DNA from: Temnopleurus reevesii
Lineage: Eukaryota; Echinodermata; Echinoidea; Temnopleuroida; Temnopleuridae
Direction of reading: 5' to 3'
Length of the DNA stretch: 64,000 nt
Assembly (NCBI GenBank): GCA_036244855.1
Contig: BQKZ01001114.1
Location: 45,628 to 109,627, forward strand
Position 1 is the stretch's first letter, and each line of letters starts with the position of its first letter. Under the pieces are notes generated by a model. It saw only the letters and a list, made by a program, of their open reading frames with translations. It had not been told where the DNA came from and made no database searches. Positions 20,030 to 32,051 of the stretch are shown one piece after another. The translations under genes were made by a program, and so were the position numbers.

Positions 20030-22990
20030 ACTGTCAGCGATCTTTATTCCATTGAAGCGGGAGATCTGTTGACAGATCTTAACGCAGAAAATTGTCAATT
20101 CAGTTAAATAGGAGCAGTTCATTTCTTGGGAAGTGTTATATGAAATTCTTTGAAATTTAATAAATCTGTGACATACTCCTGACCACATACTTGTAATAGC
20201 AATGAATTGTTATGAAAATACATGTACACCCCAAGGATGCATATTCCACCAACTTCTTGAGTTATTTAAAATTTTGTTTTATTGAAACACAAAAGAGAAA
20301 AATGACAAGATTCTTTTTTTTTTCATTTTCCTATTTTTTTTTATTTCACATCTTATACATGTACAACATGAATACATAAGGCATATACAGCTGACATTGG
20401 AGGACTATATATGATGAATTTAAATATAAAAACTTCAAATAAATAGAACGAGAAAGGGCTGTTATATGACAGAGGAATTCAATAATGTATTATCATAGAC
20501 TTTCAATTCTTATTTTAAAGAATCATATGGATACAGCCATATTGTTAAAAAAATGTTTAAAAAAGCCTCTCGGTCCTTGCAATACAAGAATACATCAGCC
20601 TTAAATTGTATCTTCTCTAACCTCATAAAGCATTAAAAACGAGTACATCTACTCTTTTTTTCCTCACCAGTAAAATAATTTACTCAATAAAAACAATGCG
20701 TTTACTTTTTAAATATTGATATGCAGCACACAACTCTAAATGAATATCTTTTTTTAGTATTGAAAATTCTGTATAAAATGTCACGGAAATACATGGAATT
20801 TTATGCCAATAATAGCTCACACAATTTTTTCTCAGCCAAATTTTGCAAATACAGTGAAAATATCACACAGCCAAGGTGTCTGGTAATTATTGCAAATGAA
20901 TGGTTAGAAGAAAAATGGACGGAAGTTTTTGAAGATAACGTACCTCACAATCTTCATTTATTAAGATGATTAAATATTAACCCTAATTATACCGGGCTGT
21001 TTAGCAAGGTGATTTTCAAACACGCTTAATGTCAAGACCGCGTACCCCGTTATCCCACATTGGGTCTCGACAGCTGCTTTAGATCTGAAACTAAAAAGTT
21101 ACAATCATGCAGAGTGCAATAAGACAATTTCAGAGTCATGGCGCGGTGAAACGTAGAGGAGGTAGAGATGGGGTTATTTGCATGTTATTAACATGCATTC
21201 ATCAATATGATTTCTACATGATCAAAAAACTCTATACTATTCATGATTAACATGTTATTAAGTGGATAATTTGATTACTGTCAATTGAATTTACATGAAT
21301 TGATGAAAAAAAGTATGCATGATTTGAATGAACCAGACAATGTTTTGCATAGGGTTTCAGATGACGAATTTGCAATTTTCTGACATACACATTTGGAAAA
21401 TATCTACATGAATTGTCTGGATTTATTACTACCAATATTAGAAAGTTAACACTACAATTCAACTACCTTCCTATCAATATACTAACAATATAGATCTAAT
21501 ATACTGATGATTATTAATAACAAATCTGATTAAATCTTTTATAAACAACAGCATAAAATAATTACTGTTGCCTAATTGTGATTTACATGAAAGTAAAAGT
21601 AGTGATTAAGACATATATTAATGGGGAAAAATGTAAATGATTGTGTATAGATTTACAAGAAAAATAGAGCGGTACTATGGCAAGGCTAGGATGATGTACA
21701 AAATTTACACAACACTTTTCTTTCTCTATCTAATAACAGAAATTGCGCTGGACGAATCAATTTGATTGGTCTGACATTTTGAATCAATGCACTTTGTACT
21801 GTATGCCTACATGTACCGGTACTTGCCAACCGTTTTCCCATTGCAGTTGACATGGTTTGTAAACCAGTAAAGAAAAAACAAATTCATTTAAAAAATAATG
21901 CTTGCTATGGTTGTGATTGTGCGGACATATAGACTATAGATCTTCAGTGTCCTTTGAAAGCGATCAAGTTTTGAAATATCAGTAAATTCATCAAGAGATT
22001 TCCATTCTGATATTCAATGGTTGTCTGATGAAAATCTGAATTCAAACAGATACCATACATGTAATTGAAAAAGATAAAAATTTAAACGAACAATGTCAAC
22101 AAAACTCAAATTATAATAAATAGAGTGTAAAACCTGATCAGAAATTATTATTTTTGTCTTTCCTCTCCATGCGCAATAAATTTAATAATGAAAGTTTTGG
22201 CTAATAAAGATATCTTTGATGTCTAATATTGCCTTAACTCCATTTATTTGATTTAGGTAGTAAACATTTCAAGACACAATATTTGCACATGATTATCAAT
22301 ATAAATGAACAACCAACTCTATAGCTCATATCATTATACACAGTACACATAAATAATTGTGAGATTAAAAATAAAAATACATGTACATCAAAGCACTCAT
22401 GATTCGATTAAAGATACTCTCCAAATATTGACAATGTACATGATTACAATTATAACACTATCATGATAGAAAAAAGGATTATAAAATGAAATACCATTTG
22501 ATATAAGATCTACTGAAAGAGCTCTCGATGAAGACGGATTGTAGATACATGTATTTCAAGGTTTTATATAAAATTCACACTTTTGGCATAGAAAGAGAAA
22601 GATCAATTTTGGACGAATGACAAAGAATTCAAGGTATCAATACACCAAGGTGATAAAACTGTACAAATACTATCAACACTTTGTACAACTATTTACAAAT
22701 TTCACCAATCTGATCAAATTTGACCTATCTGATCAAATTTATTTTACAACATTATATACTTGTACATAAGTATAGTAGAACCTTCTTGTAATGAGCACAT
22801 TTATTACAAATTCTTGTTATAATAAGAGGACTTTCCATGTCCAGTCACTCTGTATTTTGGCCCTATTATAACAAGGTATTCAATATAAAGAGGTGATTAT
22901 TCTAATCCAAAAGATCTTGCTCTAAATTAGTTCCACTTTATTGATATTATACCATCCCTCTGATGTTTACAAAAGAAGATGTTAAAATAT
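20030..22990. other. Gene-free AT-rich stretch
   Basis: No ORF with codon-like structure or splice context on either strand. Many acatgta-type short motifs. It may be part of a long 3' UTR of the PDZD7-like gene or intergenic sequence between the convergent gene ends. Confidence 0.6.
20279..20284 (-). promoter_or_regulatory. Candidate distal poly(A) signal of the PDZD7-like gene
   Basis: AATAAA on the minus strand (tttatt on plus) at the edge of the long gene-free stretch 20.3-24.4 kb. If used, the 3' UTR would be about 5 kb. Many other AATAAA motifs occur in this AT-rich region, so this is weak. Confidence 0.2.
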
Positions 22991-22992
22991 AT

Positions 22993-23172
22993 ATACAGTC
23001 AAACCTCATTATAACAAGGTCCTTGTGACCAGAGAAATGATCTCTTTTCATTGAAACATTGTTATATCAGGGCAAAAATACAATAAAACACAAAGAGATA
23101 GGACCAGGAATATTACCTTGTTATAACGAGATCTCGTTATGTCAGTGTCTTTATAACGAGGTAGGACTGTAT
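22993..23172. mobile_element. MITE with acagtcaaacctc ends
   Basis: tacagtcaaacctcattata and ataacgaggtaggactgta, TA at both borders. Pogo/Tigger-like by terminal sequence (inferred). Related sequence at 22785-22920 and 25331-25592. Confidence 0.7.
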
Positions 23173-23214
23173 TAACCATTTAGAATCAGCTATAAGTCAA
23201 ATTTTACATCCTGG

Positions 23215-23421
23215 TCAGGGTACTAAAAGAATTTCAAATCACTTGCCCGAACAAAATTTCCTTTGCCTCAAATTGATGGCCTATGCCCATTTGTACATGA
23301 AGATGAAAACTAGAAAAAGCTGCTACTTGACCGTTCGAGCAATGTACAATTTTATTGACTTGCCCAACAGCTTCATTTTGTTGCCCCGGGCATGTAGGCA
23401 AGTCGGTTTGTAGCAACCTAT
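23215..23421. mobile_element. Diverged MITE of the cagggtgctacaa family
   Basis: cagggtactaaaagaa ... cttgcccgaacaaaattt ... ggcaagtcggtttgtagca, inverted relative to the better copy at 44558-44807. Confidence 0.55.
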
Positions 23422-24439
23422 TGGTAGGCATGATTGTTTATTCACACATACATCATGCATACAAGTAGTTTGTTTCTTAACCCTTTGGATAAGGCAGGCT
23501 TCTAAAGAAGCCAAGTGCGTTGTTCAGTCTGTAACGATAGGCTTGCACAGAAGCACAGATTATGAAGGTGTTTCAAAAGAGTTCAGCTTTTCACATGTAA
23601 AATACTGGGTATTATTTAACCATTCAAGGAACAAAACTTAAAAGGGAAAAACAGGTCTTTAATTGGGGGTGATTTGGGGTATCATAATGAATCTTGAAAC
23701 TTGATTACAAAGTTTCTAAACATATGAGCCAAGGATTTAAAAAAAGACTTGAATTCCAAATGCCTTACTGTCACTGTCAAATATTTTTATATCTACTTAA
23801 AATCAAAGCTTTAAAAACATCTAGAACTCTCTAAATTGATAACTTCAACTTGAAAGTATTTTTTCCTTTTTGTTGATAAAAAATGAAACCTGCAAAGCAC
23901 CAAAATGACATTCCAGCTAGTGTTATTGTCAAATACATCGAAAATGGACAAAATTAAAAAAATAAAAAATACTGAAAAAAGAATCCACTTCAAAAATCAC
24001 TTTCAAACTCACATTAATGATTGTCTTTGTTTTGCATGTACGAAAGTATCAAACGTTCAGTATAATGATGTAATGATTTTGGTCAATCACAAAAAAATCT
24101 TTTCATAAATTATGCAGTAAGTATGTCCAATCCTCTATGTATGGAACCTTTCTCAAATAACTGTTGCATGATTCATATCTAATTAGTACATTAGGTATCA
24201 AATTATTATGGCTCAAGATACTCATTAAATAGAGTTAAATTGGAGAAGTGGGTGGTCGGACGTACGTAGGCTTTTGATACATTTATGGAATTATCTAAAT
24301 ATATCTTACTCATCAGAAAATACAGCAATGACATGTTTAACGATTCCCAAGGAAATCCTTGGTTTTGAATGGATGAAAAGCATTATCTTCGGCTTGCTAT
24401 GGTAAAAATGACTGTTTGTCACTGGAGACAAGCTCCATG

Positions 24440-25080
24440 AAATGCCATATAGATGATCTCCATGGACTAATGGTGGCTAACGTCCACTACGGATACGCCG
24501 TCCATTCCCACCAGCACACGCACAAATGAAAAATTGAGTAAAGATATATTCAAGAATGGTTGGTATTTCTGGGCGGTGTTTCACCAAATTACGAAAGACT
24601 TTACGAACGACTTTACGCAAGACTGGAGTCAGTTCTTGTGCTGAATGACCCAGAATCTTACGCGTGTTACATGTATACTCGTTATTACTCGTTAACTCCA
24701 GTCCTTCTTAAAGTCATGCAGAACTTCAAAGAACGTCCATGAATTCAATCTACATGGTCTTCTTACTCTTATCACTGTATGCTGACCGAATGATCTCCAT
24801 GGCCTGTTGGTGACTAACGTCCAGTAAAGATACTGCATTAACATCAACCAGTACACACACTTATGACTGATAGAGTAATGAAATATTCAAGAATGGTTGG
24901 CATCTCTACTTGGAATCCAAGATATTCTCCATCTTCAAAGAACGTCCATGAATTCAATCTGCATGGTCTTCTTACTCTTATCGCTGTACGCTGACCGAAT
25001 AATCTCCATGGCCTGTTGGTGACTAACGTCCAGTAAAGATACTGCATTAACATCAACCAGTACACACACTTATGACTGAT
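24440..25080 (-). pseudogene. Three extra copies of the terminal PDZ3 exon
   Basis: Stops at 24935-24937 and 24726-24728 are spaced exactly 209 bp from each other and from the real stop at 25144. From LLDVSHQQAM to the stop these two copies are nearly identical to the real exon. Their 5' ends are altered (tgtgtgtactgg) so that the available AG acceptor gives the wrong phase. A fourth, older unit at 24440-24530 has a TAG after DVSHH and is split by a MITE. They lie in what would be the 3' UTR. Confidence 0.88.
24588..24725. mobile_element. MITE inserted in the oldest terminal-exon copy
   Basis: attacgaaagactttacgaa ... agttcttgtgctgaatga ... gttaactccagtccttct ... aaagtcatgc; an inverted relative is at 58452-58585. 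It lies between the 24440 and 24726 exon-copy units. Confidence 0.65.
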
Positions 25081-25143
25081 AGAGTAATGAAATATTCAAG
25101 AATGGTTGGCATCTCTACTTGGAATCCAAGATATTCTCCATCT

Positions 25144-25281
25144 TCAAAGAACGTCCATGAATTCAATCTGCATGGTCTTCTTACTCTTATCACTGTACGC
25201 TGACCGAATGATCTCCATGGCCTGTTGGTGACTAACGTCCAGTAAAGATACTCCGTCCACGCCAACCAGCACACAGCCAGA
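25144..25281 (-). CDS. PDZD7: Terminal coding exon: end of PDZ3
   Basis: Acceptor tctttccag, 45 codons and TGA at 25144-25146. Encodes SGCVLVGVDGVSLLDVSHQQ, AMEIIRSAYSDKSKKTMQIE and FMDVL. Matches [20 protein letters not shown] of PDZD7. The protein ends right after PDZ3, with no C-terminal extension. Confidence 0.9.
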   Translation of the reverse strand, partial: SGCVLVGVDGVSLLDVSHQQAMEIIRSAYSDKSKKTMQIEFMDVL

Positions 25282-28200
25282 CTGGAAAGAAGAAACAAAA
25301 GTAAGGGCAAATTTAGAAAATTATTGTCAGTACAGTCAGGTGAATCGAGTTATAACACAATTGTTGGACCAGCAAATTCAACTCTTCATATCGAAAACTT
25401 GTTACACCAATGCGAAAAGACAACATGAATTTTTCCAATCTTTTGCCCAGATATAAAAAGGTAGTTTTCCTGGTCCCATCTCTTTGTTTTTTATTGTATT
25501 TTGGCCCTGATATAAGAAGGTTTCGATATAAAGAGATAATTTCTCTGTTCCCAAGGACCTTGTTATCACGATATCACGAGGTTTGACTGTATTATAGTCC
25601 CAAGGACCTTGTTACAATGAAGTTTTACTGTATTGATCATTCAGAAATTACTGAAAAAGCATTACTGAAAAATACAAAGAAAGTAGACAAAATAAACAAC
25701 TCCCTAAGTATGGACACCTCAAGGTGTGCAATATAACAAGAAAGGGGTATGAAAGGGCCATAGTGATGAAAGCTGATATATGAATAATGCATCCCAAAGT
25801 AGCTGCTCTAAAGTATGTGTACAGGAACACAAAAATCATATGTGCATAAAAATATGTCAAAGTTCACAGTAATATTGTCAAACTTAGGATAATTGCTTCC
25901 CAAAGCAATGAAAATCCACAGGTTTATGTAAATTGGACATTAGTTTCTCTTAGCTTTCTTAGTTTCTATTAGCACAAAAGGCTTTGAACAAATGCACAAA
26001 ACGCTTTCCACATATGCACAAAGTTACCACCATGCAAAAACCAATCACAGTTCTCTATATAATTTGCTTACCGTGAGATTGCCATCATCTGCCACTGCAC
26101 CACCTGGGTAGATTCTATCCACCTTCACGTACGGTTGGTTCTTATAGTCCTTTCCTCCAGTCAGACTTAACCCTGGAAAACAAGAAATAAATCGTTCATT
26201 ATAATTTTATGCATTACTCACATCTACATGCATTGAAACTGAATCATCTGCCAAAGCTCTATTTGGGTAGAAATCAAATCGTTTTGACCATCCTCATCAA
26301 GTTTAACATGTTACAAATACAATCTTTATTTGGCATCTCTGCATCGGAGTGTAACTTATCGAGAGAAAAATGAGACTTGGAGAGCTCAAAATCGAAGATA
26401 TCCCTTCCCGGAAAGACATCAATACATCTCCTAACAGACTGTTTCATGCACAACTTCCCTCATCCTATTTTGTACCTTTCTTTTCTGAGTTATGTCTGAT
26501 GTAAAACGAGTTTGAAACCCTTTTCAAACATAACACGTAAAGAACATACCAAGAGATGACTGAGACTTGGAGAGCTCAAATTCAAAGATTTCCCTTCCCG
26601 GAAAGCCGTTGATCCTTCTCCTAGCAGCAGGTTTGATGGGAGACTTCCCTCGCCTAATTCATACTTTTGTTATCTGAGTTATGTCTCACATCAGATTATT
26701 ATAGCAACTCTAATCGAGCACAAAACATTATGAACTTACCAAGAGATGATTGAAATTTGGACAGCTCAAACTCGAAGATCTCCCTTCCCGGGAAGCCGTC
26801 GAACCTTCTCCTAGCGGCCGGTTTGATGGGAGACTTCCCTCGCCTAATTCATACTTTTGTTATCTGAGTTATGTCTCACATTAAATTATAATAGCAACTC
26901 TAATCAAGCATAAAACGTTATGAACTTACCAAGAGATTATCGAGATTTGGAGAGCTCAAATTCAAAGATCTCCCTTCCCGGAAAGCCGTCGATCCTTCTC
27001 CTAGCAGCAGGTTTGAAGGGAGACTTCCCTCGCCTAATTCATACTTTTGTTATCTGAGTTATGTCTCACATCAAATTATTATAGCAACTCTAATCAAGCA
27101 TAAAATGTTATGCACTTACCGAGAGATGACTGCGATTTGGACAGCTCAAATTCAAAGATCTCTCTTCCCGGGAAGCCATCAATCCTTCTCCTAGCAGCAG
27201 GTTTGATGGGAGACTTCCCTCGTCGGTTCCTGATAATCTCTTTAAGAGGAGACGGTTCATCATCATCATCATCATCCAGGTAAAGTTGAGGGTTTCTGAT
27301 CGGCACCGTCGGACGCTCATTCCGATTGAAGCTGTTCTTACTGTGGCACAAAAAAATATGGGCAATTCCAAAATGAATTGACGTTTATATAAACATCATG
27401 GAAATAATAAAATGGGGAAATTAATGGTTTATTGGTTGGGAATCACAGCAGCTTCAAACGAAAAGCAATATGATATTAGAGTGCAAGTAAATATAGGCTT
27501 GCTAAGATATTTTTAGTAAACATACGTACCAACCCCTTAGATTCGGGACAGCCTTCTTATTACTATTCGCATATGACATGTAGACTAGGTGTAATGCTGG
27601 TAAATTTCCTGGTTTCACAGACTACTAAAACAGTAATAAATACTAATGGGGACTTCTCGTAGCAGTACCACAATAATTTCTGCATGCTTCTAATNAGGCT
27701 TGCTAAGATATTTTTAGTAAACATACGTACCAACCCCTTAGATTCGGGACAGCCTTCTTATTACTATTCGCATATGACATGTAGACTAGGTGTAATGCTG
27801 GTAAATTTCCTGGTTTCACAGACTACTAAAACAGTAATAAATACTAATGGGGACTTCTCGTAGCAGTACCACAATAATTTCTGCATGCTTCTAATCACAT
27901 ATCCCAAAGCTTACAAAATATTCCAAATTTGGCATCACTATATTGGTAACCTGCAGGCCACCCTATTTGTACCTAGTAAATTTTGGCAATTTGTTCTGGG
28001 CAAGATATAATACAACATATTGCAAATAGAATGGGAAGAACACATTCAATTTGCGAAAATCAAGTTCGGGCAGAGCTGCTAACCAGTACGGATTCCTTTC
28101 CACATTTCAACTCTAATACACATAGCAAGGGAGTGTTCAAATGAATAGATATTCAAGATCAATTTACAAGAGAAGAAGAATATAATCCAACACACCTGTT

Positions 28201-31200
28201 TCTCCCGCGAAAACGCTTTATCATCCACCGGCATGAACTGTTTATTGATTTAGGATGTGAATTGAATGAATGTTTTGCTGTAACAAAATGTCATACCTCT
28301 CGATCTTATAAATAGCTTCCAGATGCTTTCCAGCTGATACCATTGATTCAAGGAGACAAAAACATGGTATTGTGGACATAACAATGTCTAACTTAATTAC
28401 TGATGGCCATATAATAAAGTACTCCATAAGAAAACGAAAGGGAAGGAAAATACGGATTTTGGTTGGCAGCTCTGTTCGGGCCATCATTTTGGAAGCATTC
28501 ATTTATATACGCAAAAATAATCAAGAAAGCAAGTAAAAAAAATCAAACAATGTTGTTTTACTCACAGTATCCCTTTCCTTGGTGGTTTTGGTGACCCATT
28601 GAAGTCACTGAAGCTGACTCTCTTAGCGCTGCTCTCAGACTCCGAGGCACTGTCCATGGAATCTCTTACATCAAGAAAATTACCAGGCGTCCTTGAGGAT
28701 GCTTTATTAACCTGTGCATAGATGGGGTCATCGGAACTGCTTCCACTAGATCGGTTCGAGTTCATGCCTTCACGCTCCGGGGTCGAGACTGGGTCGCGAC
28801 GAACTTGGAGAAGCGCATCTAGATTCTGGCTTGCTCCTAGGGGAGAATGGGGTGGGGTGGGTTCGATGATTCTGGGAGTTGGCGGGGATGCCGGGATGGG
28901 GCTTAGTTTGTGGGTGGCCTTGGGATGGGGTTTGGGAGGACTTGGTGAGCGTTGATCACCCCAGTTCTCCTCTCCGTCACTCCCCATGATGCGGTACACG
29001 CCGTTCTTCTTCCCGAGGCTGTAGTCAGAATCCAAGCTGTCGCTATCGCTCTCGTTAGCGTCAGTCGTATCTGGGGCATTATCGCTCAAAGGGTTAACCC
29101 GAACTGCTGCGTATGGAGGTTCAAAAGTCGCTTTCATTCTTGCTCCAGAGTCTTGTCCTGATTGTCCTCTCCCTGCAAATTCATTGTTCTGTATCTTCGG
29201 CGACACAACATCCTCATCACCCAACCTCGTCACAGGAACAGTTTCATAAGGATCCCATCCTGCACCTTGATCCATTCCTCCAAATGAATCTTCCAACACA
29301 TCATCCTTCAAATCATCCCCTTCCTCACTGCGCGGTGTGATATCATCACCAGTAGAGTTTGTCCTAATGATCTGCGGCGCAGCATTAATGAGGACTCTCT
29401 TTGCCGTCTTCTTGGAGAGACTTCCATCAGAGATACTCCCAGTTGGACTACCCCCAGCGGAACCGCCAATTACTCCTTTGAAAGTGGTAAAAGGTAGAGG
29501 GACCTGGTCCCTCCTCTCTCCGTAAGAGTAAGTATCAAAGCTCCCATGTCGGCTCTGGTTGGCAGGGAAACCGATCTGTCCGTAGGGTGAAGGATCAGGA
29601 TCCAGCGATCTTCCTGTGGCTGTCAGGGTAGCCTTCCTCACTTCTTCCTGCCTTTGTTTCTTCAATCTCTCCAATTCGTTCAGATGTCTCTTCTGCTTTT
29701 CAGTCTCAAGCTCAGTCTTAGAGGTACCTGGAAATATGCAGCAAATTGTAAAATATTATTCAATTTTCCGATGCATTTAGAAAAAGATCTACTCTATGTG
29801 CGATTCCATCAATAATGTACAGTGTTTTAGTTTATATTTTTTTCTGTTTTATCATACACATAGTACACTACAGTGTTGGCATATATTTTATCACTGTTAG
29901 TTTGCACTTTCCTATTTATTTGACGTGATATCTAACAGGGATGTGTTATGCTTTTTGACTAGTAGCTCTTAAGCACACTTACAACATAAAATGCAAGTAC
30001 CATGTCATGTCAGCTGAATAACAAGATTGCCTTCAATCTTGATCCATCATCAATGCATTTGAACTTGGATGCCCCCATGTGATGGGTAAAAGAAACAAAA
30101 TAGAGAAAGGAATCAGTGCATTACCTGTTTGGTTAGCGTCTGCCTGATCAAAATTAAGTTTCCGATCGTATGAAAGCCTTGGTGAAACAGATCCTGTAGA
30201 AAGAGTGTGAAAATGAAAGTAAATGCTCTAATTCGATGATTTAGATTGGATAGATTTATTTCATTCATTTTTTGATCTTTTCATTTATTCAACGGTCTGC
30301 ATGTATATAAACAATCAGCAGCACATGCAATGAATTCATACAAACATAGAAACAAGAACATTACTAAAAGAAATTCTTCTCACTCATTATATGGGAATTG
30401 TGATTTTGATTCAAATATTAACTGGAGAGTATATGCATAAGGCGGCAGTGGGAGGACAATACCATCATTTCCATTATGTGTATCTTCAACAAATTCTGAC
30501 AATACATTTCTTAACGGATGTTTCAATCTCTACCCCTGCCAGGTATTCTATCCAGTACAGAGGTGATTATGCGAAGTGTAAACAACATGCAAACAATGCG
30601 AAATCACAGCATGCTTACCAATTGTTTAAATTTATGATTCATCAGTAATTTGATAATTCAAACTGCAGCTTATGTAGTAATTGTACAAGGATTTATTTTT
30701 CATTAGTTAGTTACAAATAGTTGCTAAATAAAACACTCCAATAGGATTGCCCTACCTATTCTAAAATTCGAAATTAACATACCTGATTTAGCATTGAGAT
30801 AATTCCTCGCTTCTAGCTCCCTCCGAGACACCATAGAGTCAAATACGGCAAGGTCCAAAGGTGCTATTACTCCCCTGTAAAACAATTCAAGATAAGTGTA
30901 AAAAGTAATTTCTCATTATAATATCCAGGAGAATTCTCACTATCCAGTTGATTAAAACTTAAAGCTGCATAATCCCATGATTCTTAAAGAACAAGTTTAA
31001 TATCACGATTGTAGTACAAAAAAGACGTACCACTTGTGGGGGTAACAAGATTTTTATCTATTCAATTAAAACAGCTATTCGAAATGTGATGCTCACAATT
31101 GAGATGAATAAACTTTTAATAATGTTTTTATAGATTTATCTTTTCCCTCGCCTTTTAAGTTGGTTCAAGTGCCTCCAAACGCAATATAATTCTTATTTTA

Positions 31201-32016
31201 AATTTTTAGACCTTTACTTTTTCCACATGGTTGGCATATGTATGCAGCTGACTTTTAGGATGATCTTGAAGAAGACTAAAGGCCCAGCACACCAAACACT
31301 GCACGGCATAATGGCAGGTTATTTACGCATTATGTTGGTTGTTATTGGCCAGCACGCTCCTCCGCGCAAAGGATGTTCAACAACTGGACAATCACAGGGG
31401 AGACATCGCGTAAATACTGTGCCATGCTGTCGTGCGGTGTTTGGTGTCCCGGGCTTTAATACCCTTCAATGGACAGGCTTTCACAAGAAGGATACAAACC
31501 TAACTTCACGTAAGAGGACTGTCTTCTCAGGTTTGTCCAAAATTGCCAGCAGTGGAGTAACGAGTGAATCTATATCGCCTTCTGTGTGATACTGCATAGT
31601 ATGACAAAAGAGAAGTGAAATAAGACATGATTTAAGCATTGAAAATATTTCATATTTGTTACTGCTTTCTAGGTTGATTAAGGCTAGTAGATTCAGAACC
31701 TACAGCAGATAATTAAATTAAAAAGTACATTGCATCCGACTGTTTTCAAGATGTCATTCAAAAGTATATCTATATTTGAAGAAATACACATGATTGATAA
31801 TGATGGTGATGATGATAATGATGATGATAATGATGATAATGATGATGATGATGATGATGAAGATGATGATGATGACGGTGATGATGATGATGATGATGAC
31901 GGTGATGATGATGATGATGACGGTGATGAAGATGATGATGATGAAGATGATGATTTAAATGATGATGATGATAATGATGATGATGATGATGATGAAGATG
32001 ATGATAATGATGATGG

Positions 32017-32051
<35 letters not shown>

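Noticed and set aside
28722..29525. Plus-strand open frames opposite the large linker exon
   Set aside because: Shadows of the 28566-29727 exon, which has matching phases and splice sites on the minus strand.
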